Origin: JANMJD01 sp963847945
Lineage (GTDB): Bacteria > Actinomycetota > Acidimicrobiia > Acidimicrobiales > Ilumatobacteraceae
NCBI GenBank assembly: GCA_963847945.1
Contig: CAWKBX010000003.1
Coordinates: 1 to 64,000 of the forward strand
DNA: 64,000 nucleotides
Direction: 5' to 3'
The notes beneath the pieces were generated by a model that saw only the letters and a list, made by a program, of their open reading frames with translations, was not told the DNA's origin and ran no database searches. How positions within the stretch are numbered: position 1 is the first letter of the stretch; the number at the start of each line of letters is the position of its first letter. Below, one piece after another: positions 28,301 through 36,807 of the stretch. The position numbers and the translations under genes were made by a program.

Positions 28301-30149
28301 CGCGTCGTTCATCACCCGAGTCAACGGGTCGAGAGCGCCGTCACCATCGAGGAACTCGATCGCCCGTTTGGCCAGGTTGAGGGCGGTCTGCTCGGCCCGG
28401 GCGCGCAGGGTCGCCAAGACTTCGGCGTCGACGTAGCGGACTTCTCCGGCCTCGGCGGCCTGGCCGATGACGGCGCGGCCGCGGGCCAACAGGTCGATGT
28501 AGGCCGCGGCGTCGCGGATCTCCAACTCGCCCGAGGCGGCGAAGTCGCCCACGGCTCGTTCCACATCGGCGAGTCGGGCGACGGCCTCTTGCTTGGCGGC
28601 CACGGTGGCGGCGAACTCGTCGAGCACGGAGCCCGACGCCCGGCGCAGTTCGACGAGCAATCCGCCGATGCTCTGGGCTTCGGGTTGACCAAGCCACGAG
28701 TGACGGTCGAGCAGCGCGGTCGTCCGGCCGACGAACGTCTCGAAGACCTCGGCATTGAACTGTCGGGTTGCGGGCGTCGCGGGCCAGCGAGAAGCACTCG
28801 CCGAGCACGCGGACCAGTTCGGGGTTGCCGATCCGCCCGAAGAAGCTGTCGCTGGCTATGGCCGGCTGGTAGCGGTCGGTGGCGCAGAACGGGCTGGTGT
28901 ACACCGCGATCGTATGGACCCGCTGCGGGTCGGGCGAGTGGCGGATCATCACGATCACGCCGTCGGCGAACAGGGCATAGCCGTGGGTGGTGACCGGGTT
29001 GGCCATCGTGCGGGCGACCACGTTGTAGGCACACAGCAGGTATTCGCCCGTCGCGGCGCGGCGAGTACACGTAGAGCATGTCCTCGCCGTTGGGGCTGCG
29101 CTGGACGGCGTGGAACGCAAATCCTGCGGCGTCGGTCGAAAAGACCTTCGTCTCGCCGTTCTGCAGGTGGTAACCACCGGGGAAGACGATCCCCTGCCCT
29201 TCGGGCAGCTGATGGCAGTTGCGACCCACGGCGTCGGCGCGGCTGACGGCTCGCGTCAGCCGGTTGAAAATGTAGAACCGTTCGACGGCCTCGCGATACG
29301 GCTCCACCCGCAACAAGACGACCTCGTCGAGTTCGGCGTAGCCGATACGGACCTCGGCCATCGACTGTTCAAGTTCCTGCAGCGACTCGGTGAGCACGGT
29401 GCGCCCGCCGGCCACCGCGTCGTTCACCCGAAACTCGAGCTTGCCGTCGCTCGATGCCGATGAACACCACATCGGCGATGTTCATGTGTGGCCAGCGACC
29501 ATCGGCAAGGTGCTCACGACCAGCCTCGGTCCAGGCAAAGTCGTAGCGATCAGTCTCCACCAGATCGTGGTCGCCGTAGGCATCGATGTACGCCGGTTTG
29601 CCGCGCGGTCACCCGCCAGCGCAGCACGCGCCGGTCGTGTTCCGAGGGGCCAACGGCGAAGATCATCAACAGCAGGTCGTCGCGCAGCTGTAGGCCGAGC
29701 AGGCGGCTGTCCGCGTAGTAGGTGAACAACTCACCAACGTCGCGCTGGAAGCTGGAATCGGCGAGGAACCAGTCGGGGTCGTCGATCGGCAGCGGTGAGA
29801 AGTCCCAATCGCTGGCCGCCGCTTGGTTCACCCGGAACAGGGCGAAGACGTCTTCGGCGCGGCGGTTGCGACCCAATCCTCCCGACGGGTTGTAGCCGAA
29901 GACGAGCAGGTCACCGACGCAGACCGCGTCGCGCGGCACACTCGGCTGTTCGGTATGCAGCCGGTCCTGTTCGGCCAACTCGAGCGGGACGGCGGCAAAG
30001 ACCCCGGCTCGCTCGGTGTTGAGGATGGTCGCCGAATCGGTCAATCGTTGGGCGATCGCGCCCAGCCGTTCGGCCAACAGGTCGTAGGTGGAGGAGGGGA
30101 CGACCGGCTTATCGGGTTGCGTCGTCCCGTCCTCCTCGGAGGAAGCCAT
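25367..30149 (-). CDS. large AAA+ ATPase annotated in relatives as DNA repair ATPase, four frameshifts
   Basis: About 1594 residues, matching the known length of this family, spread over frames broken near 29600, 29460, 29060 and 28780. The N-terminus STYDLLAERLGAIAQ and PRDAVCVGDLLVFGYN matches the family start. The middle is a long coiled-coil-rich region (28660-27000). The C-terminal AAA+ module has Walker A LISPPGYGKTT near residue 1245 and Walker B VICYLDDIQHTSP, then TVMAGNPYTSDG. It starts 3 bases after the flotillin stop, so it is translationally coupled. Its link to DNA repair is only a name; a membrane-raft role is as likely. Confidence 0.8.
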
Positions 30150-30152
30150 TGG

Positions 30153-32200
30153 CTACTTGACCAGTTCCTGCAGCGCGATCCCGTCGATGCCGCGTTCCTT
30201 GAGAGTGCCGACCAGTTCGCCGAGCAGGGCGCCCTCGTCGCCGCCGACCTTGTCGGACAGCACGGTGAGGAAGCGGGCCAGCGTCAGGTTGGCGATGCCG
30301 TTCGGACCCATGCCGGCGAGCGCCCCGGCGATGGTTTGGACGAGGTCCTTGTCGCCGCTGGCGTAGGGGGCCGAGATCGCCTTGGTCGTGTCGGACGAGT
30401 TGACGAACCCGTCGACGGCCTTGCCCATCGCGGTGGCGCCGAGGATGCGGTCGACGAATAGGTCGGTGCCCCCGACGATGTCGATGTTGGCGTTGGCCAG
30501 CGAGGCGCTGAGCGCCTGGGCCGAAGCAATCGACGCGTCCTTCTGAGCGTTGATCGCCGCCGTGCGAACCTGCACGTCGGCATCGATGTTGCGCACAGCA
30601 AGGTCGTATTCCTTGCCGACCCCTTCGAGCTGCTTCATCGCCTCGGCCTTCTCGACAAGACCGGCGGCCTCGCCCTTCAAGCGGGCCTCGGTGGCGGCGC
30701 CGTCGGCCTGGCCGATCAAACGGGCGACTTCGGCGTCGGCCTGGCCGCGTCTTCAGCTGGGCGTCGGCCTCGGCCTCGCGGACCCGTACCTGGGCGAGTC
30801 CGACCTGCTCGATGGCGCGCCGCATTGGCCTTCTGTACCTCGACCTCGGCGAGGCCCTCGGCCGCCGCCTCGGCGCGGATGCCCTCGGCGATGCGGATCT
30901 TGCCGGCCGACTCCAACTCGGCGGCGTTCTTGTTTGCCTCGGCCAACGTCATGCGCTCGCTGGGCGATGTGCTCGAGCAGCCTTCTCGTTGGCTTCAGCT
31001 TCCTTGATGGTCGTGATCAATGTCGCTTCGGCCGACGCACCGGCGAGGATGACCTGCGATTCCTTCTCGCGGTTGGCGTCTTCCACCAGACGCAAGGTCT
31101 TGATCGACTCCTCCTGCTCGGCGACAGTCTTCTCGACGGCGATACGCGCCTTGGCCAGCTCGGCGACGCGGGCCTTCTCGGTCTCCAAGTCCTTCGACGC
31201 AGCCAGGGTCTCGATTTCCCGGGAGACCACTTCGAGCTGGCGGGCCTTCTCGATCTTCTCCTGCTCAACGGCGATCACGCGCTCGCGGGCCTTGCCGGCG
31301 ACCTCGATCTCGCGCTGCTGGTTTTGCTGCTGAATACCGACCTGCTCGTCGGTCCTCAGGCGAGACTGCTCGGCCTTCAACCGCTCCTCGGCCTCGACTT
31401 GGGCGGTCATCGACTCCTCGCGGGCCTTGGTCGTGGCCATCTCGCGCAGGGCGCGGAACTCGGCGGCCTTCTCTTGGCGCTCCATCTCGAAGATCGCCTG
31501 CGTGGTCTCGACGTCCTTGGCCTTCATCTGCTTCTCGGCGTCGCGGCGAAACTCGTTGGCGAGCATCTGCTCGCGAGTGGTGATCGACGGTGATCTTCTT
31601 GATGCCTTCGGCGTCGAGCACGTTGTTCGGATCGAGCTGGGCGATCGGGGTTTGCTCGAGATATTCGATGGCGACGTCATCGAGCATGTAGCCGTTGAGG
31701 TCTTCGCCGATGACGCCGATCACACTGGTACGGAACTGCTCGCGCTTCTCATACAGGCCGACGAAATCCATCTGCTTGCCGGCGGTCTTGAGGGCCTCGG
31801 CGAACTTCGCCGAGAACAGTTCATCGAGCTTGTCGGGGTCGGAAGCACTCGCACATCCGACCAGCTGGGCGACCTTGCGGACGTCGTCCACCGTGGGGTT
31901 GACCCGCACGTAGAAGCTCACCCGAATGTCGGCGCGGATGTTGTCTTGGCAGATCAGACCCTCGTTGCCCATCTTCTCGATCTCGATGACCTTGACGCCG
32001 ATATCCATCAGCTCGGCCTTGTGGACGACCGGGAGCACCATCGAGCCATTGAAGGTCACTTCGGTGGTTCGAGCCCGGTTGATGATCAGCGCTTGGCCCT
32101 GGTGGACCTTGCGATAGAGCCGGGTGACGAGCATGCCGACGATCGCCGCGACGACCGCAAGGCCGACCATGACCGCGGCGATGGCCGAAAGGATTTTCAT
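30153..32200 (-). CDS. yqiK: flotillin-like SPFH protein (YqiK type), frameshifted
   Basis: About 680 residues after repairing net +1 shifts near 31585, 30960, 30830 and 30750. ATG 32200 has AAGGAG upstream. An N-terminal transmembrane helix (AAVMVGLAVVAAIVGML) is followed by the band-7 domain (GQALIINRARTTEVTFNG, NIRADIRVSFYVRVNPT). A long Ala/Glu/Lys/Arg coiled coil (VETTQAIFEMERQEKAAEFR and onward) and the C-terminal flotillin region ending GIDGIALQELVK complete it. Flotillins oligomerise on membranes and organise microdomains. It lies between an OB-fold membrane partner and a giant ATPase on one strand. Confidence 0.88.
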
Positions 32201-32306
32201 GATGAGGACGCTCCTTAGGAACGGGTTTTTGGGGGTTGAGACAGGGAAATGGCACGCGGGCGGTCGGAACCTGAGTCGCCGCCGGGCGCCGTGATACAAG
32301 AAGGGT

Positions 32307-32903
32307 TTAGGTGCGAAGCTCGTCGTCGAGTTCGACGATGGTGAACGCTTCGGCTGCCTCGTCGAAGTCGATCACGTGGGCAAGATCGCCGCGGTGGAAC
32401 AGCCCGGGAGCCGCCCGAACCCGGACGATCGAGCCCTTCGTTGTGCCGCTGACGATCTCGGCATCGCCGAAGCGTTGATCGACATGGAGGGTGCGGACCT
32501 TGCAGATCGCTCCAACCGAATCGGTGCGCGCGGGGCCCTGCTCGGTGTGGAAAAGCCTGCTCAGCGGCTTGGCGGCCAACCGTAGGAAGAGCAGGCCACC
32601 GAAGATCGCGCCGGCGGCGACGCCGATGACGAGCCCGATCGGCGGGGTGTCGGCGTCGTCGATGGCGACGGTGACGAGCAGCGACGTCGCCCACGCGCCG
32701 AAGGCCAGCAACGTGAAGGCGAGGGCAATCGGTAGGTTGCCGATGCCGAGGATGTCGGGGTCGTCCGCGTCGAGATCAACGTCTGCGTCAAGACCGGCCA
32801 CCACGAGTGTGATCAGCCACCACGTCAGGCAGAAGATGAGTATCCCCGTAAAGATTGCTGTCGGGAATGTGGAGAGTGTTTGGGTGATTCCGCCGAGTGT
32901 CAT
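32307..32903 (-). CDS. yqiJ: YqiJ-like membrane OB-fold protein (NfeD relative)
   Basis: 198 residues, intact. Transmembrane segments lie at about 15-38 (IFTGILIFCLTWWLITLVVA), 55-75 (IALAFTLLAFGAWATSLLV) and 88-108 (IGLVIGVAAGAIFGGLLFL). The C-terminal OB-fold is at about 125-198 (GAICKVRTLHVD, GSIVRVRAAPGLFHRGD). In Escherichia coli yqiJ precedes yqiK (flotillin), as here, with a 106-base gap. NfeD/YqiJ OB domains are thought to assist flotillin assembly. First gene of the three-gene operon. Confidence 0.82.
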   Translation of the reverse strand: MTLGGITQTLSTFPTAIFTGILIFCLTWWLITLVVAGLDADVDLDADDPDILGIGNLPIALAFTLLAFGAWATSLLVTVAIDDADTPPIGLVIGVAAGAIFGGLLFLRLAAKPLSRLFHTEQGPARTDSVGAICKVRTLHVDQRFGDAEIVSGTTKGSIVRVRAAPGLFHRGDLAHVIDFDEAAEAFTIVELDDELRT

Positions 32904-32998
32904 CGTAGGTCGTCATCATCCATAGCACTTCCAAGACAACTGTCAAGAGGGATCATTGCGCGATTTCTGCGCGCAATGTCAAGGATGATTCGGTCGGC

Positions 32999-33448
32999 TC
33001 ACGCCCCGATGGCGGCGGCGAATGCCTCGAACGGTTGGCCGCGTTGGGCGTCGACGACGACGCTGGAGTCATCGACGAAACTGAACCGCAGCCGCCGTCC
33101 GAGTCCCTTGCCGGTGTTCTCCGAGACGGTGATATCGCCACGGTCGTAGGCGACGGCGATCTCCTTGAACCCGATGCCGTTCGACGGGATGACAATGACT
33201 CGCCGATCGGTCACCGCGACCGCACAAGAACTACTCGGAAAGGTCGCCGCAAGGCCACCTCCGCCGGCCGTCGCTTCGGCCGCTCGGGCCGACAGGAAAC
33301 GAACCGAGGTGCGTGGGAGCGCCGCAATGGCCAGCGACCCGCCGCCGTAGGTCCCTTTCGGCTCGACCAGGAGGGCGGCGATGACGCCCTCCCCGGCTTC
33401 GAGAAGATCAGACGCCCGTTTCTGTACCCGCGATGTGATGTCGGCCAT
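32999..33448 (-). CDS. small PH-like domain protein of unknown function
   Basis: 149 residues from ATG 33448. After an amphipathic N-terminal helix (ITSRVQKRASDLLEAGEGVIAALL) the pattern of strands (CAVAVTDRRVIVI, EIAVAYDRGDITVSENTG, RLRFSFVDDSSVVVDA) resembles bacterial PH-like domains such as those found in short regulatory proteins. It ends with an Ala-rich helix. It is separate from the flotillin operon (96 bases) but on the same strand. No firm family name can be given. Confidence 0.5.
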   Translation of the reverse strand: MADITSRVQKRASDLLEAGEGVIAALLVEPKGTYGGGSLAIAALPRTSVRFLSARAAEATAGGGGLAATFPSSSCAVAVTDRRVIVIPSNGIGFKEIAVAYDRGDITVSENTGKGLGRRLRFSFVDDSSVVVDAQRGQPFEAFAAAIGA

Positions 33449-33579
33449 TGACGGCACGATAGCGAAATCGCGTCATGAGGGTTCGGCACCTTCGCCGCGT
33501 GCATGCGGATGTTGTCGAGCCACTGTCCGGTTGGGATGAGGACAGCGGCGACGTAGAGGGGTCACGAAACCCATCGTCA

Positions 33580-33885
33580 TCACGCGACCTCGATCCAGGC
33601 AGGACGCCGGTCCGCCGATGCCAAGAAACGAGTGAGGGCATCGTCGGCTCGAGCGGCGCTCAGCGTCCAGCCAAGACCGGACACGCGCCGACGGCCCGAG
33701 CCACACAGCCAGTTGCGCACGAGCGGTTGCTGATCGGTGGGGATATCGGCGAATCGATCGATCACGGCGGGGATCGCGTCGGCCGAGAGGTAGATGGTCA
33801 GTTCGGCGTCATACACATCGCGCGAGAGGCTCCATCCGAACTCCTGGGCGAGGGGCACTCGGCCGATGTTGGTGTGGGCGATCAT
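33580..33885 (-). CDS. hypothetical protein
   Basis: 101 residues from ATG 33885, reading MIAHTNIGRVPLAQEFGWSL and LTIYLSADAIPAVIDRFADI, ending RPAWIEVA. I do not recognise it. It overlaps the stop of the receiver-like gene by ATGA, so both are probably made from one message. No signal peptide or membrane segment is seen. Confidence 0.45.
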   Translation of the reverse strand: MIAHTNIGRVPLAQEFGWSLSRDVYDAELTIYLSADAIPAVIDRFADIPTDQQPLVRNWLCGSGRRRVSGLGWTLSAARADDALTRFLASADRRPAWIEVA

Positions 33886-34142
33886 GCGTCGGTGTTCAAC
33901 GCGTTCCACGCCACCAGCCAGTGTTGCGGGAGCGTGGCCCGGCAGATCGCGATGCCGTCGAGGCCGGGCGGGGTGAGGTCGAGCACGACGAGATCGTGGG
34001 TCCCGTTACTCGCCGCGGCCAGACCGGTGCCGCCCCGGTGGATCACCTCGACGTCGTGGCCGTCGGCTCGCAGCCGGGCCGCGACGGCATCGGCAATTTC
34101 GATGTCATCGTTGATCACCAGCACGTTCGCCACGTGCAGCAC
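33882..34142 (-). CDS. truncated response-regulator receiver-like protein
   Basis: 86 residues from GTG 34142 (or 83 from GTG 34133). The beginning VLVINDDIEIADAVAARLRADG and HDLVVLDLTPPGLDGIAIC matches the first three strands of a receiver domain. The acidic pair is Asn-Asp-Asp and the phosphoacceptor Asp is in VVLDL. The last third (the Thr and Lys needed for signalling) and any output domain are missing; the tail PQHWLVAWNALNTDA is unrelated. Either a relic or a stand-alone remnant domain. Confidence 0.5.
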   Translation of the reverse strand: MLHVANVLVINDDIEIADAVAARLRADGHDVEVIHRGGTGLAAASNGTHDLVVLDLTPPGLDGIAICRATLPQHWLVAWNALNTDA

Positions 34143-34222
34143 CCTACGGAACCCCACTCCGCCGGTGGTGAGCACCTCGCGCTCGATTCCGTGCAGAAAC
34201 GTTGCAGAGCCGACTTGCGAGG

Positions 34223-35497
34223 TCAGTTGCGGTTCAACACCGCCGTGCACGATCGGCACCACTCGGCGGCTCGGTCGACCAGTCGTTGTGGGGTCGGCGA
34301 TCTGATATCGGCGATCGCCGGAACCTGGGCTGCGGTCAACAAGGCATCGGGAAGGTGAGCGGCCAGGTCGCGGGCCGAGTCGATCAGCGACTCGCCATTG
34401 ATGCCGAAGTCGCTGGCGAGCTGGCTCCAATGCCGACGTTCGATCCTGAACGGGGCGTACTCGCCGCTGATCTTCATCGCGAGGCGAAGCTTGCGAATGT
34501 GCTCGCCGAGCAGGAGTCCGCTGCCGAGGTCGTACAGCGGTGCCAGTCGGGCTTGGTTGCCGGCCAACAGCACGGAATAGTTCTTGGCGTGGGCATCGGT
34601 ACCGACGATCAGCCAGTTGAGCACGAGCGCGCGAGCAAAAGTCTCGATGTCCTGTTGGGCAGACGCTGGTCGTTCGCGCCGCATCAGGTCGGCGATGTCG
34701 GTTGCCGACGGCCCGCCATCGGATTGATACTTGCGTTGGGGAGGGAGTCCCATCGCCTGACACATGTCCTCCTGATGGACTCGGTGGAGGCTCCCGTCGA
34801 TCCATCGCCGGTCGTACCGTTCAACGACGATGACCCGTTCGCCGTCGAAGTCTCGAATCTGGGAATGTGCGGTCGGAAGTCCGAGGTGACGGGTGGCCGC
34901 CAAACACAGGTGTTCGTTGAGATCGTGGTCGATGATCCCTTCGATCGTCGGTTTGAGGATGTGGGTCGTGGCGAACTCGCCTGACGGATCGCCCCATTGT
35001 TGACCGACAGGGTCGAAGTGGAGGGCAATCTTGCTCTGGGCCCCAGCGAGGCTCCACCGCCCGCCCGTCCCCATCGCGTGCCATGCGCTGCCATCCTTGC
35101 GAACGTCGGCGATGAGTCGGGCGACGTCGTGTTCGCTCAGCGTGTCGAGCCGCCCGCCCGCCCGGCCCTTGATGTCGGGAGGAACAAACTGCATCGCGCC
35201 GGCGACGTCGCCGCCGATGTGGACGAGCAAGCCGAAGACGTTGCGGGCGGAGACCTGGAAATCTCGAGCCCACCTGGTGATCACCCGCTCGTTGTCGGGA
35301 AGCAGACCCCAGAGGAAGTTGCTGATCGTCTCGTCGCCGTGTCGCCGTTCTGTGAACGGCAGTGACAACGACAGCGGTGTCGACGTAGCAGCGTGCCGCC
35401 ATTCCTCGTCGTAGAGGAACTCCAAGGAATGATCTTTGAGTTGCCGAACTTCGCCGACGAGATGAGCGTCGTGCAGCACCTGGAGCGTGGTGGTCAT
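34223..35497 (-). CDS. hipA: HipA-family Ser/Thr kinase toxin
   Basis: 424 residues, intact. The N-subdomain lies at about 1-110 (FLYDEEWRHAATSTPLSLSLP, NFLWGLLPDNERVI). The phosphate-binding GAQSKIALH is near residue 150 and HILKPT near 185. The catalytic loop GTDAHAKNYSVLL carries the Asp and Asn, and the metal-binding segment is LYDLGSGLLL. E. coli HipA phosphorylates GltX and induces dormancy; the target here is unknown. It overlaps the antitoxin gene by ATGA, as normal for hipBA operons. Confidence 0.93.
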   Translation of the reverse strand: MTTTLQVLHDAHLVGEVRQLKDHSLEFLYDEEWRHAATSTPLSLSLPFTERRHGDETISNFLWGLLPDNERVITRWARDFQVSARNVFGLLVHIGGDVAGAMQFVPPDIKGRAGGRLDTLSEHDVARLIADVRKDGSAWHAMGTGGRWSLAGAQSKIALHFDPVGQQWGDPSGEFATTHILKPTIEGIIDHDLNEHLCLAATRHLGLPTAHSQIRDFDGERVIVVERYDRRWIDGSLHRVHQEDMCQAMGLPPQRKYQSDGGPSATDIADLMRRERPASAQQDIETFARALVLNWLIVGTDAHAKNYSVLLAGNQARLAPLYDLGSGLLLGEHIRKLRLAMKISGEYAPFRIERRHWSQLASDFGINGESLIDSARDLAAHLPDALLTAAQVPAIADIRSPTPQRLVDRAAEWCRSCTAVLNRN

Positions 35498-35760
35498 CGC
35501 TGCGGCCCGGTGAATCCGTCGAGCAAGTCGGCGAGGAGCGGGTCGCCGGGAGGTGCCGGTACGGCGTCCAGTCGGAGGCCGACGGCGGCGACGACCCGCA
35601 GGACGTGACCGAGTTCGGCGCTGGATTTCCCCTGTTCAAAGCCGATGATCCACTGGCGGCTGACGCCGGCGCGCTCCGCCAGTTGGGCCTGGCTGAGGTC
35701 GGCCTGTCGACGTTCGTGCCGCACCAGCGCTCCGATGTCGCGAGGGGTGTTGACGAGCAT
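35494..35760 (-). CDS. hipB: HipB-family antitoxin
   Basis: 88 residues. The HTH_XRE domain IGALVRHERRQADLSQAQLAERAGVSRQWI occupies residues 9-38, followed by GFEQGKSSAELGHVLRVVAAVGLRLDA. HipB binds HipA and represses its own operon. The start codon CAT (35758-35760 on the plus strand) directly touches a large palindrome, the expected operator. Confidence 0.9.
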   Translation of the reverse strand: MLVNTPRDIGALVRHERRQADLSQAQLAERAGVSRQWIIGFEQGKSSAELGHVLRVVAAVGLRLDAVPAPPGDPLLADLLDGFTGPQR

Positions 35761-35812
35761 GGATGTCAGCGTACGTTGACATCCCTATGGATGTCAACGT
35801 ACGCTGACATCC
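35761..35812. promoter_or_regulatory. hipBA operator pair 1 (two mirrored 24-bp palindromes)
   Basis: The 24-mer at 35761-35784 runs from GGATGTCAGCGT to ACGTTGACATCC and is itself a near-perfect palindrome. After the 4-base spacer CTAT, the exact reverse complement follows at 35789-35812. The sites begin immediately upstream of the hipB start codon, so they overlap the translation start region and are likely HipB binding sites. Confidence 0.75.
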
Positions 35813-35816
35813 ATGA

Positions 35817-35865
35817 AATGTCGCCGAACGGCGACATTCTGAAAATGTCGCCGAACGGCGACAAA
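35817..35865. promoter_or_regulatory. hipBA operator pair 2 (two palindromes in tandem)
   Basis: AATGTCGCCG-AA-CGGCGACATT at 35817-35838 is a perfect palindrome. It recurs at 35844-35865 with its last two bases changed. Centre spacing is 27 bases. The motif ATGTC ... GACAT is shared with the first pair, so a single protein family could bind all four, but the inner halves differ. Confidence 0.6.
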
Positions 35866-35885
35866 TGGCCGCATAGTGGCCTGGT

Positions 35886-35955
35886 TCAGCAGCCCTTGTA
35901 GTTGAGGACCTGGGTGAGGGTCAGCCAGGTCCGTGAAACCCATCTGGGCCTTGAG
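35886..35955 (-). pseudogene. rtcB 3'-end fragment with internal deletion
   Basis: It matches two separate parts of the intact rtcB tail, LKAQMGSRTWL and then TLTQVLNYKGC with its stop. The 33 residues between them are deleted, and one extra T near 35938 shifts the frame. A few silent differences from the intact copy show that it has diverged. It sits on the other side of the papain-like gene from rtcB. Confidence 0.8.
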
Positions 35956-36786
35956 CTACTGGAAATCAGGGAACTCGATGTCGCCATGTCGACGGTAATA
36001 GTGGTGATGTCGATGCCGCCTTCGAGGACGCCGTGCGTATCGATCCCTCCGCCGATCGAGGTCTCGACTGGGGCGGTCTCCGGCGCAGCGACGAATTCGA
36101 AGAGGACTTGGACCGACTCGCGTTCGGGGTCGGACAACAATGTCGCTGCCGACATCGCCGCGAATTGGGGATCCGGATCTCACAGCGGATCTGTGGGCGA
36201 CCATGATCCGGTTGGAGACGTCGCCATCGTTGAATGACAGGAACACCTCGTCGCTGCTCGGCGAGTTCGGGTCATACGCACGGATGGTCACATGGTGACC
36301 GTGCACCGAATAGCCGTAGGCCAGGATCTGGTGGCACTCACCGAGTTCGCCCGGGTTGAGCGACTTGACGGTAATGATCACCATCGGCGACGGCTTGCCG
36401 CTGTCGATGTCGCCGCGGATGATCGGCCATTCCTGGTGGGCCATCACCGCCGCGCGACCATTGGCCAGGCCGAGCGAACTCAACATGTTCTCGTCCGAGT
36501 CCGGATAGGCGGGATTGATCAGCTTGAGGATCAACGTCACGGTGTCGAGGCCGAAGGAGTCGAACAGTCGGTCGACGAGGAAGTCGAACAGGGGGACGCC
36601 CTCGTGGGGAGGCGCCATCTCGTCCTGGGGGATCTCCATGCCGGCGAGGAAGTAGTCGAGGGCGGCGTAGGTCATGCCGCCGCACAGGCCATTGTCGGCG
36701 TTGCCGAACTTCAGTCGAGGACCGAACCGCGCAGCGGAGGAAGGCTGTAGGGAGCATTGTCCCAACTGTTGTTTGCCAAATGTCAT
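35956..36786 (-). CDS. putative papain-like cysteine peptidase, C-terminus uncertain
   Basis: About 260-276 residues. A candidate triad is Cys35 in NGLCGGMTYAALDYF, His near 160 in GECHQILAYGY and Asp/Asn near 183 in RAYDPNSP. This Cys-His-Asn spacing and the GLCGGM motif fit papain-like folds. No signal peptide is seen. A net +1 near 36172 leads to DPDPQFAAMSAATLLSDPERES and IGGGIDTHGVLEGGIDITTITVD. The frame then either returns to a short end EFPDFQ at 35956 or runs into the rtcB fragment. Function is unknown; possibilities are a peptidase or an effector/toxin. Confidence 0.55.
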   Translation of the reverse strand: MTFGKQQLGQCSLQPSSAARFGPRLKFGNADNGLCGGMTYAALDYFLAGMEIPQDEMAPPHEGVPLFDFLVDRLFDSFGLDTVTLILKLINPAYPDSDENMLSSLGLANGRAAVMAHQEWPIIRGDIDSGKPSPMVIITVKSLNPGELGECHQILAYGYSVHGHHVTIRAYDPNSPSSDEVFLSFNDGDVSNRIMVAHRSAVRSGSPIRGDVGSDIVVRPRTRVGPSPLRIRRCAGDRPSRDLDRRRDRYARRPRRRHRHHHYYRRHGDIEFPDFQ

Positions 36787-36807
36787 CGATCGCAGACAAT
36801 GTCCAGG

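Noticed and set aside
26966..28993. Plus-strand frame of 675 codons opposite the large ATPase
   Set aside because: Low-complexity Gly/Arg/Val composition, no start signal, and the opposite strand encodes a recognised ATPase.
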